From Brenneria nigrifluens DSM 30175 = ATCC 13028 (lineage in GTDB: Bacteria; Pseudomonadota; Gammaproteobacteria; Enterobacterales; Enterobacteriaceae), in assembly GCF_005484965.1 (NCBI RefSeq), contig NZ_CP034036.1, positions 992,001 through 1,056,000 on the forward strand: a stretch of DNA of 64,000 nt. The letters run 5' to 3'. The notes under the pieces were generated by a model. The model did no database searches, was not told where the DNA came from, and was given only the letters and a program-made list of their open reading frames with translations. Numbering within the stretch: the first letter of the stretch is position 1; every line of letters begins with the position of its first letter. Made by a program: the position numbers and the translations under genes. Shown piece by piece: positions 1-10,030 of the stretch.

Positions 1-390
<390 letters not shown>

Positions 391-467
391 AACTGAAGTG
401 AGATATTGGAAGGTGCAGTGTCCACAACAGATTGTCTGATGAAAATAACGAGCAGAAATACCTTAAT

Positions 468-544
<77 letters not shown>

Positions 545-659
545 ACTCTACTTATCCTTGAAATCTTCGCTGCTGCGTTGCTCATGTGCGTTTGCACAAT
601 GCGCTACTCGCAACGAACCTTTCGTCGGCTAAGCGAGTTGGCAGAGGTATGACTGATTT
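545..659 (+). other. tRNA-Ile to tRNA-Ala spacer, unusually long
   Basis: The two spacer tRNAs are 115 bases apart, which is longer than the short linker I recall from E. coli. The insert folds locally: TGTGC-GTTT-GCACA around 583-598, then a nested stem in which CTCGC pairs with GCGAG and encloses ACGAA-CCT-TTCGT. No coding sequence is seen. It looks like a spacer insertion of the kind that differs between rRNA operons. Confidence 0.6.
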
Positions 660-735
660 GGGGCTATAGCTCAGCTGGGAGAGCGCCTGCTTTGCACGCA
701 GGAGGTCTGCGGTTCGATCCCGCATAGCTCCACCA
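660..735 (+). tRNA. tRNA-Ala (TGC)
   Basis: A 76-base cloverleaf with acceptor GGGGCTA, anticodon loop TTTGCAC and encoded CCA. It is the second tRNA of the 16S-23S spacer. Confidence 0.97.
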
Positions 736-783
736 TTAAAAAGACTTCAGAGCGTATTGGCGACAGTATGCTGCGAAGTATTT

Positions 784-796
784 TGCTCTTTAACAA
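784..796 (+). promoter_or_regulatory. boxA antitermination element
   Basis: TGCTCTTTAACAA matches the rRNA-operon boxA used by NusB/S10 for antitermination. It lies in the usual place upstream of the 23S gene. Confidence 0.85.
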
Positions 797-1449
797 TCCG
801 GAACAAGCTGAAAATTGAAACGACGCAGCTGAACATTATCCGCGAGGGTAATGATTTTGTTGTGTCAGAGTCTCTCAAAAATTGCAATCCGAGACACCTT
901 CGGGTTGTGAGGTTAAGCGACTAAGCGTACACGGTGGATGCCTAGGCAGTCAGAGGCGATGAAGGGCGTGCTAATCTGCGAAAAGCGTCGGCAAGGTGAT
1001 ATGAACCGTTACACCCGACGATACCCGAATGGGGAAACCCAGTGCAATACGTTGCACTATTTCATGGTGAATACATAGCCATGAAAGGCGAACCGGGGGA
1101 ACTGAAACATCTCAGTACCCCGAGGAAAAGAAATCAACCGAGATTCCCCCAGTAGCGGCGAGCGAACGGGGAGGAGCCCAGAACCATCATCAGTTTGTGT
1201 GTCAGTGGAAGCGTCTGGAAAGTCGCGCAACAAAGGGTGATAGTCCCGTACACGAAGATGCACATGCTGTGAGTTCGATGAGTAGGGCGGGACACGAGAT
1301 ATCCTGTCTGAAGATGGGGGGACCATCCTCCAAGGCTAAATACTCCTGACTGACCGATAGTGAACCAGTACCGTGAGGGAAAGGCGAAAAGAACCCCGGC
1401 GAGGGGAGTGAAACAGAACCTGAAACCGTGTACGTACAAGCAGTGGGAG

Positions 1450-1567
1450 CCCCACCACCAAAACACTTCCGGGCCGAGAGGCGATGCGGATGTCGAGGTG
1501 ACGGTTGTCATCGCGTTTTTTGCGATGAGCAACACACAAAACAAGCCGTGAGTGTTTTGGGGTGGGG
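1450..1567 (+). other. 23S rRNA intervening sequence, helix 25
   Basis: E. coli has about 14 bases between GGGAG and TGACTGCG; here there are 118. The ends form a long stem: CCCCACCACCAAAACACT (1450-1467) with AGTGTTTTGGGGTGGGG (1551-1567), leaving one bulged A. Inside is a second hairpin, TCATCGC (1508-1514) with GCGATGA (1522-1528), and the stem extends with GTTG/CAAC. This is the typical shape of an RNase III-excised intervening sequence. It has no convincing reading frame. Confidence 0.9.
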
Positions 1568-1988
1568 TGACTGCGTACCTTTTGTATAATGGGTCAGCGA
1601 CTTATATTCTGTAGCAAGGTTAACCGAATAGGGGAGCCGCAGGGAAACCGAGTCTTAACTGGGCGTCAAGTTGCAGGGTATAGACCCGAAACCCGGTGAT
1701 CTAGCCATGGGCAGGTTGAAGGTTGGGTAACACTAACTGGAGGACCGAACCGACTAATGTTGAAAAATTAGCGGATGACTTGTGGCTGGGGGTGAAAGGC
1801 CAATCAAACCGGGAGATAGCTGGTTCTCCCCGAAAGCTATTTAGGTAGCGCCTCGTGAACTCATCTGCGGGGGTAGAGCACTGTTTCGACTAGGGGGTCA
1901 TCCCGACTTACCAACTCGATGCAAACTGCGAATACCGTAGAATGTAATCACGGGAGACACACGGCGGGTGCTAACGTCCGTCGTGAAG

Positions 1989-2021
<33 letters not shown>

Positions 2022-2068
2022 AAAGTCATGGTTAAGTGGGAAACGATGTGGGAAGGCCCAGACAGCCA

Positions 2069-2100
<32 letters not shown>

Positions 2101-2180
2101 GAAAGCGTAATAGCTCACTGGTCGAGTCGGCCTGCGCGGAAGATGTAACGGGGCTAAACCATGCACCGAAGCTGCGGCAG

Positions 2181-2295
2181 CGAACGTATCACTTAAAACG
2201 CTTAACGTGACGGCGAAGCTGGCACGTTCAAGCCACAAAAACGTTGAGTTGGCCTGAGCGCTGACAGACGGCAAGGCGTTTTAAGGATACGTTCG
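2181..2295 (+). other. 23S rRNA intervening sequence, helix 45
   Basis: E. coli has a loop of about 16 bases between GCGGCAG and TTGGGTAGG; here there are 115. The ends pair as CGAACGTATC (2181-2190) with GATACGTTCG (2286-2295), then CTTAAAACGC (2192-2201) with GCGTTTTAAG (2276-2285). That is 20 base pairs with one bulged A. Helix 45 is the second classical site for intervening sequences in 23S genes of enteric bacteria. Confidence 0.9.
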
Positions 2296-3000
2296 TTGGG
2301 TAGGGGAGCGTTCTGTAAGCCGTAGAAGGTGGCCTGTGAGGGCTGCTGGAGGTATCAGAAGTGCGAATGCTGACATAAGTAACGATAATGCGGGTGAAAA
2401 ACCCGCACGCCGGAAGACCAAGGGTTCCTGTCCAACGTTAATCGGGGCAGGGTGAGTCGACCCCTAAGGCGAGGCCGAAAGGCGTAGTCGATGGGAAACG
2501 GGTTAATATTCCCGTACTGGTTGTTACTGCGAAGGGGGGACGGAGAAAGCTAGGTTGGCCGGGCGACGGTAGTCCCGGTTTAAGCGTGAAGGTGGGTGTT
2601 TTTGGAAAATCCGGAACACCGTTAACACTGAGGCGTGACGACGAGTCACTACGGTGACGAAGTAACCGATGCTACGCTTCCAGGAAAAGCCTCTAAGCAC
2701 CAGGTAACAGTCAATCGTACCCCAAACCGACACAGGTGGTCAGGTAGAGAATACTCAGGCGCTTGAGAGAACTCGGGTGAAGGAACTAGGCAAAATGGTG
2801 CCGTAACTTCGGGAGAAGGCACGCTGGATTTGGTGAAGTCCCTTGCGGATGGAGCTGAGACCAGTCGCAGATACCAGCTGGCTGCAACTGTTTAATAAAA
2901 ACACAGCACTGTGCAAACACGAAAGTGGACGTATACGGTGTGACGCCTGCCCGGTGCCGGAAGGTTAATTGATGGGGTCAGCCTTAGGGCGAAGCTCTTG

Positions 3001-3098
<98 letters not shown>

Positions 3099-3520
3099 GG
3101 CCAGGCTGTCTCCACCCGAGACTCAGTGAAATTGAACTCGCTGTGAAGATGCAGTGTACCCGCGGCAAGACGGAAAGACCCCGTGAACCTTTACTATAGC
3201 TTGACACTGAACCTTGAGCCTTGATGTGTAGGATAGGTGGGAGGCTGTGAAGCGTGGACGCCAGTCTGCGTGGAGCCGACCTTGAAATACCACCCTTTGA
3301 TGTTTGATGTTCTAACGTGGGCCCGTAATCCGGGTTGCGGACAGTGTCTGGTGGGTAGTTTGACTGGGGCGGTCTCCTCCCAAAGCGTAACGGAGGAGCA
3401 CGAAGGTTAGCTAATCCTGGTCGGACATCAGGAGGTTAGTGCAAAGGCATAAGCTAGCTTGACTGCGAGAGTGACGGCTCGAGCAGGTGCGAAAGCAGGT
3501 CTTAGTGATCCGGTGGTTCT

Positions 3521-3576
<56 letters not shown>

Positions 3577-3605
3577 ACCGCCCAAGAGTTCATATCGACG
3601 GCGGT

Positions 3606-3648
<43 letters not shown>

Positions 3649-3649
3649 T

Positions 3650-3683
<34 letters not shown>

Positions 3684-3760
3684 TGGTACGCGAGCTGGGT
3701 TTAGAACGTCGTGAGACAGTTCGGTCCCTATCTGCCGTGGGCGTTGGAAGATTGAGAGGG

Positions 3761-3792
<32 letters not shown>

Positions 3793-4112
3793 GCACCACT
3801 GGTGTACGGGTTGTGATGCCAATTGCATTGCCCGGTAGCTAAGTGCGGAAGAGATAACCGCTGAAAGCATCTAAGCGGGAAACTTGCCTCGAGATGAGTC
3901 TTCCCTGGGACTTCGAGTCCCCTGAAGGGCCGTTGAAGACGACGACGTAGATAGGCCGGGTGTGTAAGCGCAGCGATGCGTTGAGCTGACCGGTACTAAT
4001 GACCCGAGAGGCTTAACCTTACAACACCGAAGGTGTTTTGAGAGTGACTCACAATAATCAGCTTGTTGACGGATTGAAGATTAAAATGTTTGCGTATAAC
4101 GCGGACATCAAA

Positions 4113-4213
4113 CAGCGCGGAGCGCTGGCCTGAAAAGGGAACAGACAAAATCGTCGGGAACGATTTTGTACGTCGCGTAGCGACGGCCCGAAGGGCGAGT
4201 CTCAGGAAGAGAC
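4113..4213 (+). repeat. Multi-hairpin repeat, copy 1 (23S-5S spacer)
   Basis: Five consecutive hairpins with almost fixed loops. CAGCGC-GGA-GCGCTG; ACAAAATCGT closed by CGGGA with ACGATTTTGT; CGTCGC-GTA-GCGACG; GCCC-GAA-GGGC; GTCTC-AGGAA-GAGAC. The same series, with different but internally complementary stems, recurs at 4380-4461, 4826-4871 and 11946-12058. That pattern points to selection on structure rather than sequence. Confidence 0.75.
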
Positions 4214-4221
4214 GAGAAATT

Positions 4222-4341
4222 TGCCTGGCGGCGATAGCGCGGTGGTCCCACCTGACCCCATGCCGAACTCAGCAGTGAAACGCCGTAGCGCCGATGGTAG
4301 TGTGGGGTCTCCCCATGTGAGAGTAGGGAACTGCCAGGCAT
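4222..4341 (+). rRNA. rrf: 5S ribosomal RNA, first copy
   Basis: A 120-base gene from TGCCTGGCGG to CTGCCAGGCAT. The terminal helix TGCCTGG/CCAGGCA is perfect. It is nearly identical to the second copy 304 bases downstream. Confidence 0.97.
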
Positions 4342-4379
4342 CAAATTAGAAGTAGCAGTGAAATCCTGCGGGCAGTTCG

Positions 4380-4461
4380 CTACTCGATAGAGAGTAGGAA
4401 AAAGGCCGAAGGCTTTTAAACGTTGCGCAGCAACGGCCCGCAGGGTGGATCATGAAATGAT
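4380..4461 (+). repeat. Multi-hairpin repeat, copy 2 (5S to tRNA-Thr)
   Basis: Hairpins in order: CTACTC-GATAGA-GAGTAG; an imperfect AAAGGCC-GAA-GGCTTT; CGTTGC-GCA-GCAACG; GCCC-GCA-GGGT; ATCAT-GAA-ATGAT. The last three line up with the conserved part of copy 1, and the stems are changed on both arms. A second fragment of the 5S 3' end (CTGCCAGGCATCAAATAAAG) follows at about 4470. Confidence 0.65.
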
Positions 4462-4534
4462 TCATAAACTGCCAGGCATCAAATAAAGCAGTAAGCCGGC
4501 GAAATGCTGGTGAAAGCATCAAATAACTCGGTGC

Positions 4535-4610
4535 GCTGATATGGCTCAGTTGGTAGAGCGCACCCTTGGTAAGGGTGAGGTCCCCAGTTCGACTCTGGGT
4601 ATCAGCACCA
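4535..4610 (+). tRNA. thrV: tRNA-Thr (GGT)
   Basis: A 76-base cloverleaf with acceptor GCTGATA/TATCAGC, anticodon loop TTGGTAA and encoded CCA. A tRNA-Thr(GGT) between two 5S genes is the arrangement of the E. coli rrnD operon. Here the operon lies next to pssA, where E. coli has rrnG. Confidence 0.97.
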
Positions 4611-4645
4611 GATTTATGGGTTAATGTTTCGGTTTAAAAAGAATT

Positions 4646-4765
4646 TACCTGGCGGCGATAGCGCGGTGGTCCCACCTGACCCCATGCCGAACTCAGCAGT
4701 GAAACGCCGTAGCGCCGATGGTAGTGTGGGGTCTCCCCATGTGAGAGTAGGGAACTGCCAGGTAT
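4646..4765 (+). rRNA. rrf: 5S ribosomal RNA, second copy
   Basis: The same length as the first copy and almost the same sequence. The terminal helix differs by a compensatory A-T for G-C change (TACCTGG/CCAGGTA), so pairing is kept. It is the last gene of the operon and is followed by a strong hairpin. Confidence 0.96.
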
Positions 4766-4777
4766 CAAATAAAGTAG

Positions 4778-4807
4778 AAAGCCTCATGCGAAAGCATGGG
4801 GCTTTTT
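4778..4807 (+). terminator. rRNA operon terminator
   Basis: AAAGCC (4778-4783) pairs with GGCTTT (4800-4805). Inside is ATGC-GAAA-GCAT, and a T-rich tail follows. It lies 13 bases after the second 5S gene. Confidence 0.85.
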
Positions 4808-4825
4808 GCTTTATCTGTTGTTTGT

Positions 4826-4871
4826 CGGTGCATAGCACCGGCCCGAAGGGCGGCCCACAGGGACGTGGGCC
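4826..4871 (+). repeat. Multi-hairpin repeat, copy 3
   Basis: Three adjacent hairpins match the conserved core of the family: CGGTGC-ATA-GCACCG, GCCC-GAA-GGGC, GGCCCAC-AGGGAC-GTGGGCC. The first hairpins of the longer copies are missing. It lies between the rRNA terminator and the pssA terminator. Confidence 0.65.
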
Positions 4872-4902
4872 GTAAACTGCCAGACTCAAATAGAACGAAA
4901 AA

Positions 4903-4928
4903 CCCAGTCGCAAGACTGGGCCTTGTGC
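4903..4928. terminator. Terminator between rRNA operon and pssA
   Basis: CCCAGTC-GCAA-GACTGGG at 4903-4920. On the minus strand it is followed by TTTTTCG, so it is a good intrinsic terminator for pssA. On the plus strand the tail is CCTTGTGCTTT, so it may also back up the rRNA terminator. Confidence 0.7.
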
Positions 4929-4960
4929 TTTAGATAGGCTGTATGCAGTGGCCGGCAGGA

Positions 4961-6316
4961 TTAGAGAATACGGCTGATAAGGCGATCTATGCGGATACGG
5001 CGTAAGCGGCGGATAAGCTTTCTTACTTTTACCGGATATTGAGCGATGCTCTCCAGTTCCATATAGTTGGCTATCACGTGAGTATGAACCCTGATGCACT
5101 CCAGTTCCCGCAGGCGCTGCGCCAGCAAGACCTGTTCAGGGTCATGAATGAGGATGGCGTTTTCCAGATCCAGGCGCCAGGCGCGGGGATTAAGATTGTT
5201 TCCGGTCAGTAGCTGCCATTTATCATCAATCCACATACCTTTCAGATGGAAACTGTTGTCGCCGTCTTTCCATAAGCGGACGACCAACTGCTGGTTATCA
5301 ATATAACGCTGCAACCGGCTCAGAAACCGCCGCAGGTTGATTTCATAAAGATAAGGTAAGGCGCCGATGATTTTAAACGGCTGGTCTTCCGGTATATAAA
5401 AATCATTCGCGGTTTTATCGCCGATAATGATTTCAATTTTCTTCCCTTCCCGTAATAACCGAATGATGTTCCTGACCAGCAGGGCGGGCAGGTTAAAATA
5501 GGGCGTGCACATCACCAGATGATTATCCGTGCAATACATCAAGTGGTGGATGGTTTTATTCAGCGGGCTCTGTTTGCCCAATCCCACCAGCGGCGTAACG
5601 CTCAGTTGGTGGTTAACATCGCCGCAGTCGGGTATACGATAGGTCGCCGTACGTAATGCCTGGCGCAATTGCCGGGTTTCATTTTTGATTTCCAGGCTTT
5701 TCGGCCGATCGCAATGGTCCAACCGATGTATCGCCGGAGCGGACAATAGATTTTGAATATATTGGACCATGGTATCGGCCAATATCGGGTTATGAATGAT
5801 CTGATAGCGGTCGTAGCGGTATTTATCGTGTTGATGCAGATAAACATCGTTCAGGCTTGCCCCGCTGTATATCACGGTATCGTCAATGATGAAGCCTTTC
5901 AGATGCAGAACACCCAGGGCCTCGCGCGTGTTGACCGGGACGCCGTAGATGGGAAATTGTGTGTCGGCGTGTTGTTGCGCCATATCGCAATACCAATCGG
6001 CGTTGGTATTTTCCGCCGTCGCGCCGATTCGTCCACGCTGTGCGCGATGCCAATCTACCAATATGCGGATATCAAGTTCGGGACGCTGTCGTTTAGTTTC
6101 ATATAACGCAGACAAAATCCCCTTGCCGGCGTCGTCATGCTCCAGATATAACGCCACCAGATAAATACGTTTTGTGGCATTCAGAATGGCATTTACCAGC
6201 GTGGTACGGAAGAGTTCAGGGGTATGAAGTGTCTGAACGTCATCACCTGTCTGAGGGATTTTGGGCAGTTGTGCAAGGTGTTGTTGGTATTTATTGCGTT
6301 TAAATTTTGACAACAT
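4961..6316 (-). CDS. pssA: CDP-diacylglycerol-serine O-phosphatidyltransferase PssA
   Basis: PssA makes phosphatidylserine from CDP-diacylglycerol and L-serine, the committed step to phosphatidylethanolamine, at the cytoplasmic face of the inner membrane. It belongs to the phospholipase D superfamily and both HKD motifs are visible: H138-x-K140 with D145 (HLKGFIIDD) and H357-x-K359 with D364 (HLKGMWIDD). The basic C-terminus (VRKLIRRLRRIRIDRLISRIL without its first V, residues 431-451) fits a peripheral membrane enzyme. The ATG at 6314-6316 gives 451 residues, the E. coli length, and an AGAGAAG ribosome site precedes it. A GTG one codon upstream is in frame but unlikely. Single gene with its own terminator. 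Confidence 0.97.
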   Translation of the reverse strand: MLSKFKRNKYQQHLAQLPKIPQTGDDVQTLHTPELFRTTLVNAILNATKRIYLVALYLEHDDAGKGILSALYETKRQRPELDIRILVDWHRAQRGRIGATAENTNADWYCDMAQQHADTQFPIYGVPVNTREALGVLHLKGFIIDDTVIYSGASLNDVYLHQHDKYRYDRYQIIHNPILADTMVQYIQNLLSAPAIHRLDHCDRPKSLEIKNETRQLRQALRTATYRIPDCGDVNHQLSVTPLVGLGKQSPLNKTIHHLMYCTDNHLVMCTPYFNLPALLVRNIIRLLREGKKIEIIIGDKTANDFYIPEDQPFKIIGALPYLYEINLRRFLSRLQRYIDNQQLVVRLWKDGDNSFHLKGMWIDDKWQLLTGNNLNPRAWRLDLENAILIHDPEQVLLAQRLRELECIRVHTHVIANYMELESIAQYPVKVRKLIRRLRRIRIDRLISRIL

Positions 6317-6483
6317 CACAGTGCGTTTCTTCTCTCATCAGTGTATGACCCGTAGGTCACCATCAAAAGTTAAGGAATAGCCGAATCGGGCGATAATACC
6401 ATTACTTTCCTGCCGTTGTGAGCAAGTTTTGCCATTGATAGCCAGATCGTCTCTTGATGCGGGAGCTATATCACGTATGGCGA

Positions 6484-9132
6484 TTAATCTTTCAACGGGA
6501 ATTCCAGCGTGACAATACCTTCTTCCAACTGGATGTCGACCTTAAAGCCCAGATTCCTGGCCAGGGTAATCATTCCCTGATTATGCGGCATGGTGAAGCC
6601 GTTCAGCCGTCCCAGCCCATGTAATCTTGCATAGCCGATCAGCTTTTCCAACAGTAGTCTGCCCAGGCCTAATCCTTTTAAATCGGAACGCACCAAAACG
6701 GCGAATTCGGCGCTGATATTATCCGGATCGGAAATAGCGCGAGTGACGCCAATAATCTCCTCGCCGTCTTCCGACCGGCGTATGGCGACGAAAGCCATCT
6801 CCCGATCGTAGTCAATCTGGGTCATATTGGCTAAGTCTTCGTGATTAAATTCATTAATTTCGCTGAAATAACGATAATAGAGATCTTCCTTGGTGACCTT
6901 GGCGATGAACTTGCTGAGTAAGGGCTCATCTTCGGGCAGAATCGGACGGAACAGACAGGTCGAGTGATTTTTGAGCACAACGGTTTCTTCCAACTCCTGC
7001 GGATAAGGCCGGATGGCCAGCCTTGATTGCGGATCGCCGCTAAACGGCGCCAGTTGCAGCGTGACATCCAGCAAGGTGAACTCATCGGCGGAAGCCAGTA
7101 GGGGATGGATATCCAGCCGGGATATTTCCGGGCAATCGAGGATCAGGTTGGAAACCTGTACCAGCAACCGGCTGAGCGCCGGAATATCCAAAGGATGCAG
7201 CGCGCTGCGGCCGCGGATTTTCCCTCCTTTAACCGCCTGTAACACCAGATAGCGGGCCAGCGTCATATTCAACGGCGGCAGCGCCACGGCGGCCTGTTTC
7301 TCCCGCCATTCAACGCCGCCTTCCCCCAGCATGATCAACGGCCCAAACACCGGATCTTGCTCGACGGCGATGCGCAGCTCCTGGGCGCCGGCGCGGTTTG
7401 CCATGCCCTGAACCAGCACGCCGTGAATACGCGCCTGGGGATAGGTCTGTTTTACCCGATCGAGAACCGCATCCGTGGCCTGCTGCACTTCTCTGGCTGT
7501 TCGCAGGTAAAGCATGACGCCCTGAACTTCGGATTTATGCGGAATATCCGGCGATCGCAGCTTAATGGCGACCGGATAGCCAATTTGCTCGGCGATGTAG
7601 ACCGCCTCGGTGCTGTCGTTGGCAATCCAGGTCGGCAGGGTGTTCAAGCCATAAGCCTGCAGAATTGGCTGGACTTCATGGGTATCCAGTTGGGTAACGC
7701 CGTCCGCCAGCGCCTGGTGAATAAGCTTGTGCGCCTGGCTGGCGTTGGCGGTCAAATCCTGCGGCAGCGCCGGGGTTTCCATCAGCTGTTTCTGGTTGCG
7801 CCGGTATTCGACGATGTGCATAAATGCCGTTACCGCCCCTTCCGGCGTGCGGTAGGTGGGAATGCCCGCTTCATTGAATAAACGCCGCGCTTCCTGTGAC
7901 GAGAATTCGCCGCACCAGTTGGTCAAAAGCGTAATGCGTTTGCCGCGCGGGTGTTGCTGAAAAAGCGTGATCAGCTGCGCGGCGCTTGCGGTTCCAGGCG
8001 CGGCGGCGCTGGGCGCGTAAATGATAAGCAGCGCGTCGACGTCGTGGCTATCCAGCAGAACGGAAACCGCGGCCAGATAGCATGCGGCGGTGGCGTCCTC
8101 ACGCAGATTGAGCGGGTTGCCGATGGCGACGTGCGGCGGTAATTTATCCCGCAGCGCTTGGCGGGTGGTTTCGCTGAGCTCCGCCAGTTTGCCCTGTCTG
8201 CCCAGCAGTTGATCGAGGGCCAGCGCCGCCGGAGACGCGCCGTTGCTGACCAGCAGCAAACGCTCGCCGCGCAGCGGACGCAGATGGCTGAGGGTTTCCA
8301 CCGCCGAAAACAGTTCGTGGGTGTCATGCACCCGCAAGAGCCCCGCGCGCTGGATGGCGGCGTCGTAGGCGGCGTCCAATCCTTGATGCTGGCCGCTGAG
8401 CAAGCGCTGCGCCTGCTGGCTGCGGCCGCTTTTTATCACCAGAATGGGTTTGTTTCTTGAGGCGCTGCGGGCGGCGGAAAGAAAACGGCGGGCGTCGCCG
8501 ATGTGTTCGAGATGCAACAGAATGGCGCTGGTCTTGCCGTCACGGGCCAGAAAATCCAGCAGATCGTCAACGTCGATGTCCAGGCTGTCGCCCAGGGCGA
8601 TAAAGTAGGAGAAGCCGATACCCCGCTGCTGAGCCCAGTCCAGGATGGTGTTGGATACCGCGGCGGATTGCGAAATAAACGCCAGCTTGCCTTTCATAAT
8701 GGGCACGGGAGAAAAACTGGCGTTAAGTCCCTGCCAGGGCGCGAGTAAACCCAGACTGTTCGGACCTAATAAACGCATGTTATAGCGCATGGCGCAGGCT
8801 TTTAACTCGCTGAATTGAGCGGGGGGCGCGGACAGGACGATAACGGTTTTACAGCCGCGCTGTCCGAGCGCTTCCAGCAGCGGCAGATTGCGCTCGGCGT
8901 TGGTGCAGATAACGGCAAGATCGGGCGTCATCGGCAGGCTGGCGACGTTCGGATAGGCCAGAACGCCGCAGACGGCCCGGTACTGCGGGGTGACGGGAAG
9001 CACCGGTCCGCTGAAATTGCCATCCAGCAGGTTACGCATCATCAGAAAGCCCGCCCGACCCGCTTTTTCCGAGGCGCCCAGAACGGCTATCGACTTGGGA
9101 CGTAATAGTGCTTCCAATCCGCGCTGGCTCAT
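6484..9132 (-). CDS. pat: Protein lysine acetyltransferase Pat (YfiQ/PatZ)
   Basis: Pat acetylates lysines on metabolic enzymes, notably acetyl-CoA synthetase, using acetyl-CoA. At 882 residues it is close to the E. coli protein and aligns over its whole length. The N-terminal part is a CoA-binding, succinyl-CoA-synthetase-like region (residues 1 to about 450; SIAVLGAS near 14-21). An ATP-grasp-like domain follows (about 480-700), which is known to be catalytically inactive in this family. A C-terminal GNAT domain contains the acetyl-CoA motif VRSDLKGLGLGRLL. The gene lies upstream of pssA and 32 bases downstream of tapT on the same strand, as in E. coli (yfiP-yfiQ-pssA), so tapT and pat probably share a transcript. 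Confidence 0.95.
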   Translation of the reverse strand: MSQRGLEALLRPKSIAVLGASEKAGRAGFLMMRNLLDGNFSGPVLPVTPQYRAVCGVLAYPNVASLPMTPDLAVICTNAERNLPLLEALGQRGCKTVIVLSAPPAQFSELKACAMRYNMRLLGPNSLGLLAPWQGLNASFSPVPIMKGKLAFISQSAAVSNTILDWAQQRGIGFSYFIALGDSLDIDVDDLLDFLARDGKTSAILLHLEHIGDARRFLSAARSASRNKPILVIKSGRSQQAQRLLSGQHQGLDAAYDAAIQRAGLLRVHDTHELFSAVETLSHLRPLRGERLLLVSNGASPAALALDQLLGRQGKLAELSETTRQALRDKLPPHVAIGNPLNLREDATAACYLAAVSVLLDSHDVDALLIIYAPSAAAPGTASAAQLITLFQQHPRGKRITLLTNWCGEFSSQEARRLFNEAGIPTYRTPEGAVTAFMHIVEYRRNQKQLMETPALPQDLTANASQAHKLIHQALADGVTQLDTHEVQPILQAYGLNTLPTWIANDSTEAVYIAEQIGYPVAIKLRSPDIPHKSEVQGVMLYLRTAREVQQATDAVLDRVKQTYPQARIHGVLVQGMANRAGAQELRIAVEQDPVFGPLIMLGEGGVEWREKQAAVALPPLNMTLARYLVLQAVKGGKIRGRSALHPLDIPALSRLLVQVSNLILDCPEISRLDIHPLLASADEFTLLDVTLQLAPFSGDPQSRLAIRPYPQELEETVVLKNHSTCLFRPILPEDEPLLSKFIAKVTKEDLYYRYFSEINEFNHEDLANMTQIDYDREMAFVAIRRSEDGEEIIGVTRAISDPDNISAEFAVLVRSDLKGLGLGRLLLEKLIGYARLHGLGRLNGFTMPHNQGMITLARNLGFKVDIQLEEGIVTLEFPLKD

Positions 9133-9164
9133 AAGTCACCCTTTTAACAGAAGACTATTTGATA

Positions 9165-9881
9165 CTAAACGCTTTTCGCCGATCGTGCTGTGATGGCGGG
9201 TGGAATTTCCCGTACGCTATGGTGTGACTTGCCGGCCAGATAGCGCCTGCGGAAGCAATCGAAGTGGGCCGATAGCGCCTCCGCCGCGAGGTGATCTCCG
9301 GCCTGCCCGAGCAGGGCGATGGCGATTTCAGCGGTGCAATGTTGCCCGGCGTTACTGGCTTCCCGCAGCTGATAGCGGGAAAGCGCCTCGACGGTCAGCG
9401 ACAGAATGGGCAATCCGTCGAGATAAGGGCTCTTGCGGAACATTTTCCGCGCTTCCGGCCAAGTGCCGTCAAGCAGGACAAACAGCGGTGGTTTTCCCTG
9501 CGCAAGGAGTTGTGGAAATATTTCGCGCCCTGCCTCCGCGCCATCGGTCAGAAAGACCAGATAGGGCTGATACGCCGGGTTTTTCACCGCGGCCAGCAAC
9601 TGCGGGTCGGGGGTGGTGCGGGACCAGAGAAAAGCCTGCGTGTCCGGCAGGATGTCGGCGATCAACCGCCCGGTATTGCTCGGCTTCAGCGGCTCGGTAT
9701 CAAACATGACCAGACAGAAACGGCTGCGGGCATCCTGTGGCTGAATGGTATCGCACAGGCATCTTTTACGCGGCAACAGACAGCGCTGACAGCGCACCAC
9801 ACGGCAGCCGCGGGCGCGGAACGGTTTGGTGGATTGCTCAAGACGCTGCTGACGCAGGCGAAGAACGGCGTTGTTAATCAT
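9165..9881 (-). CDS. tapT: tRNA-uridine aminocarboxypropyltransferase TapT (YfiP)
   Basis: TapT transfers the 3-amino-3-carboxypropyl group of S-adenosylmethionine to uridine 47 of tRNAs (acp3U47). The protein has 238 residues with a cysteine cluster at C26, C31, C34, C41 and C43 (zinc-type) and the family's DxTW signature D138-G-T140-W141. The C-terminal tail is basic. It precedes pat with a 32-base gap. The assignment rests on the DTW signature and close likeness to E. coli YfiP. Confidence 0.93.
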   Translation of the reverse strand: MINNAVLRLRQQRLEQSTKPFRARGCRVVRCQRCLLPRKRCLCDTIQPQDARSRFCLVMFDTEPLKPSNTGRLIADILPDTQAFLWSRTTPDPQLLAAVKNPAYQPYLVFLTDGAEAGREIFPQLLAQGKPPLFVLLDGTWPEARKMFRKSPYLDGLPILSLTVEALSRYQLREASNAGQHCTAEIAIALLGQAGDHLAAEALSAHFDCFRRRYLAGKSHHSVREIPPAITARSAKSV

Positions 9882-10000
9882 GGGGTCTTGGGATCATAAA
9901 ATTCAGCCAGGGACCCGTGCCAACTGCGGTTGTCGGGAATATGGATAAGCACGGGCTCGGAAAGACGCCATTCTAATCGATATCCGGCCTGACCAAAAGA

Positions 10001-10022
10001 CCCGGGGGCAGAACACCCCGGG
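10001..10022 (-). terminator. trxC terminator
   Basis: CCCGGGG (10001-10007) pairs with CCCCGGG (10016-10022), eight bases after the trxC stop on the minus strand. The downstream tail is TCTTTTGG. Confidence 0.65.
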
Positions 10023-10030
10023 CTTCGGGG

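Noticed and set aside
4380..4520. A third, truncated 5S gene after copy 1
   Set aside because: Only the 3' tail CTGCCAGGCATCAAATAAAG is repeated near 4470; no 5S body is present.
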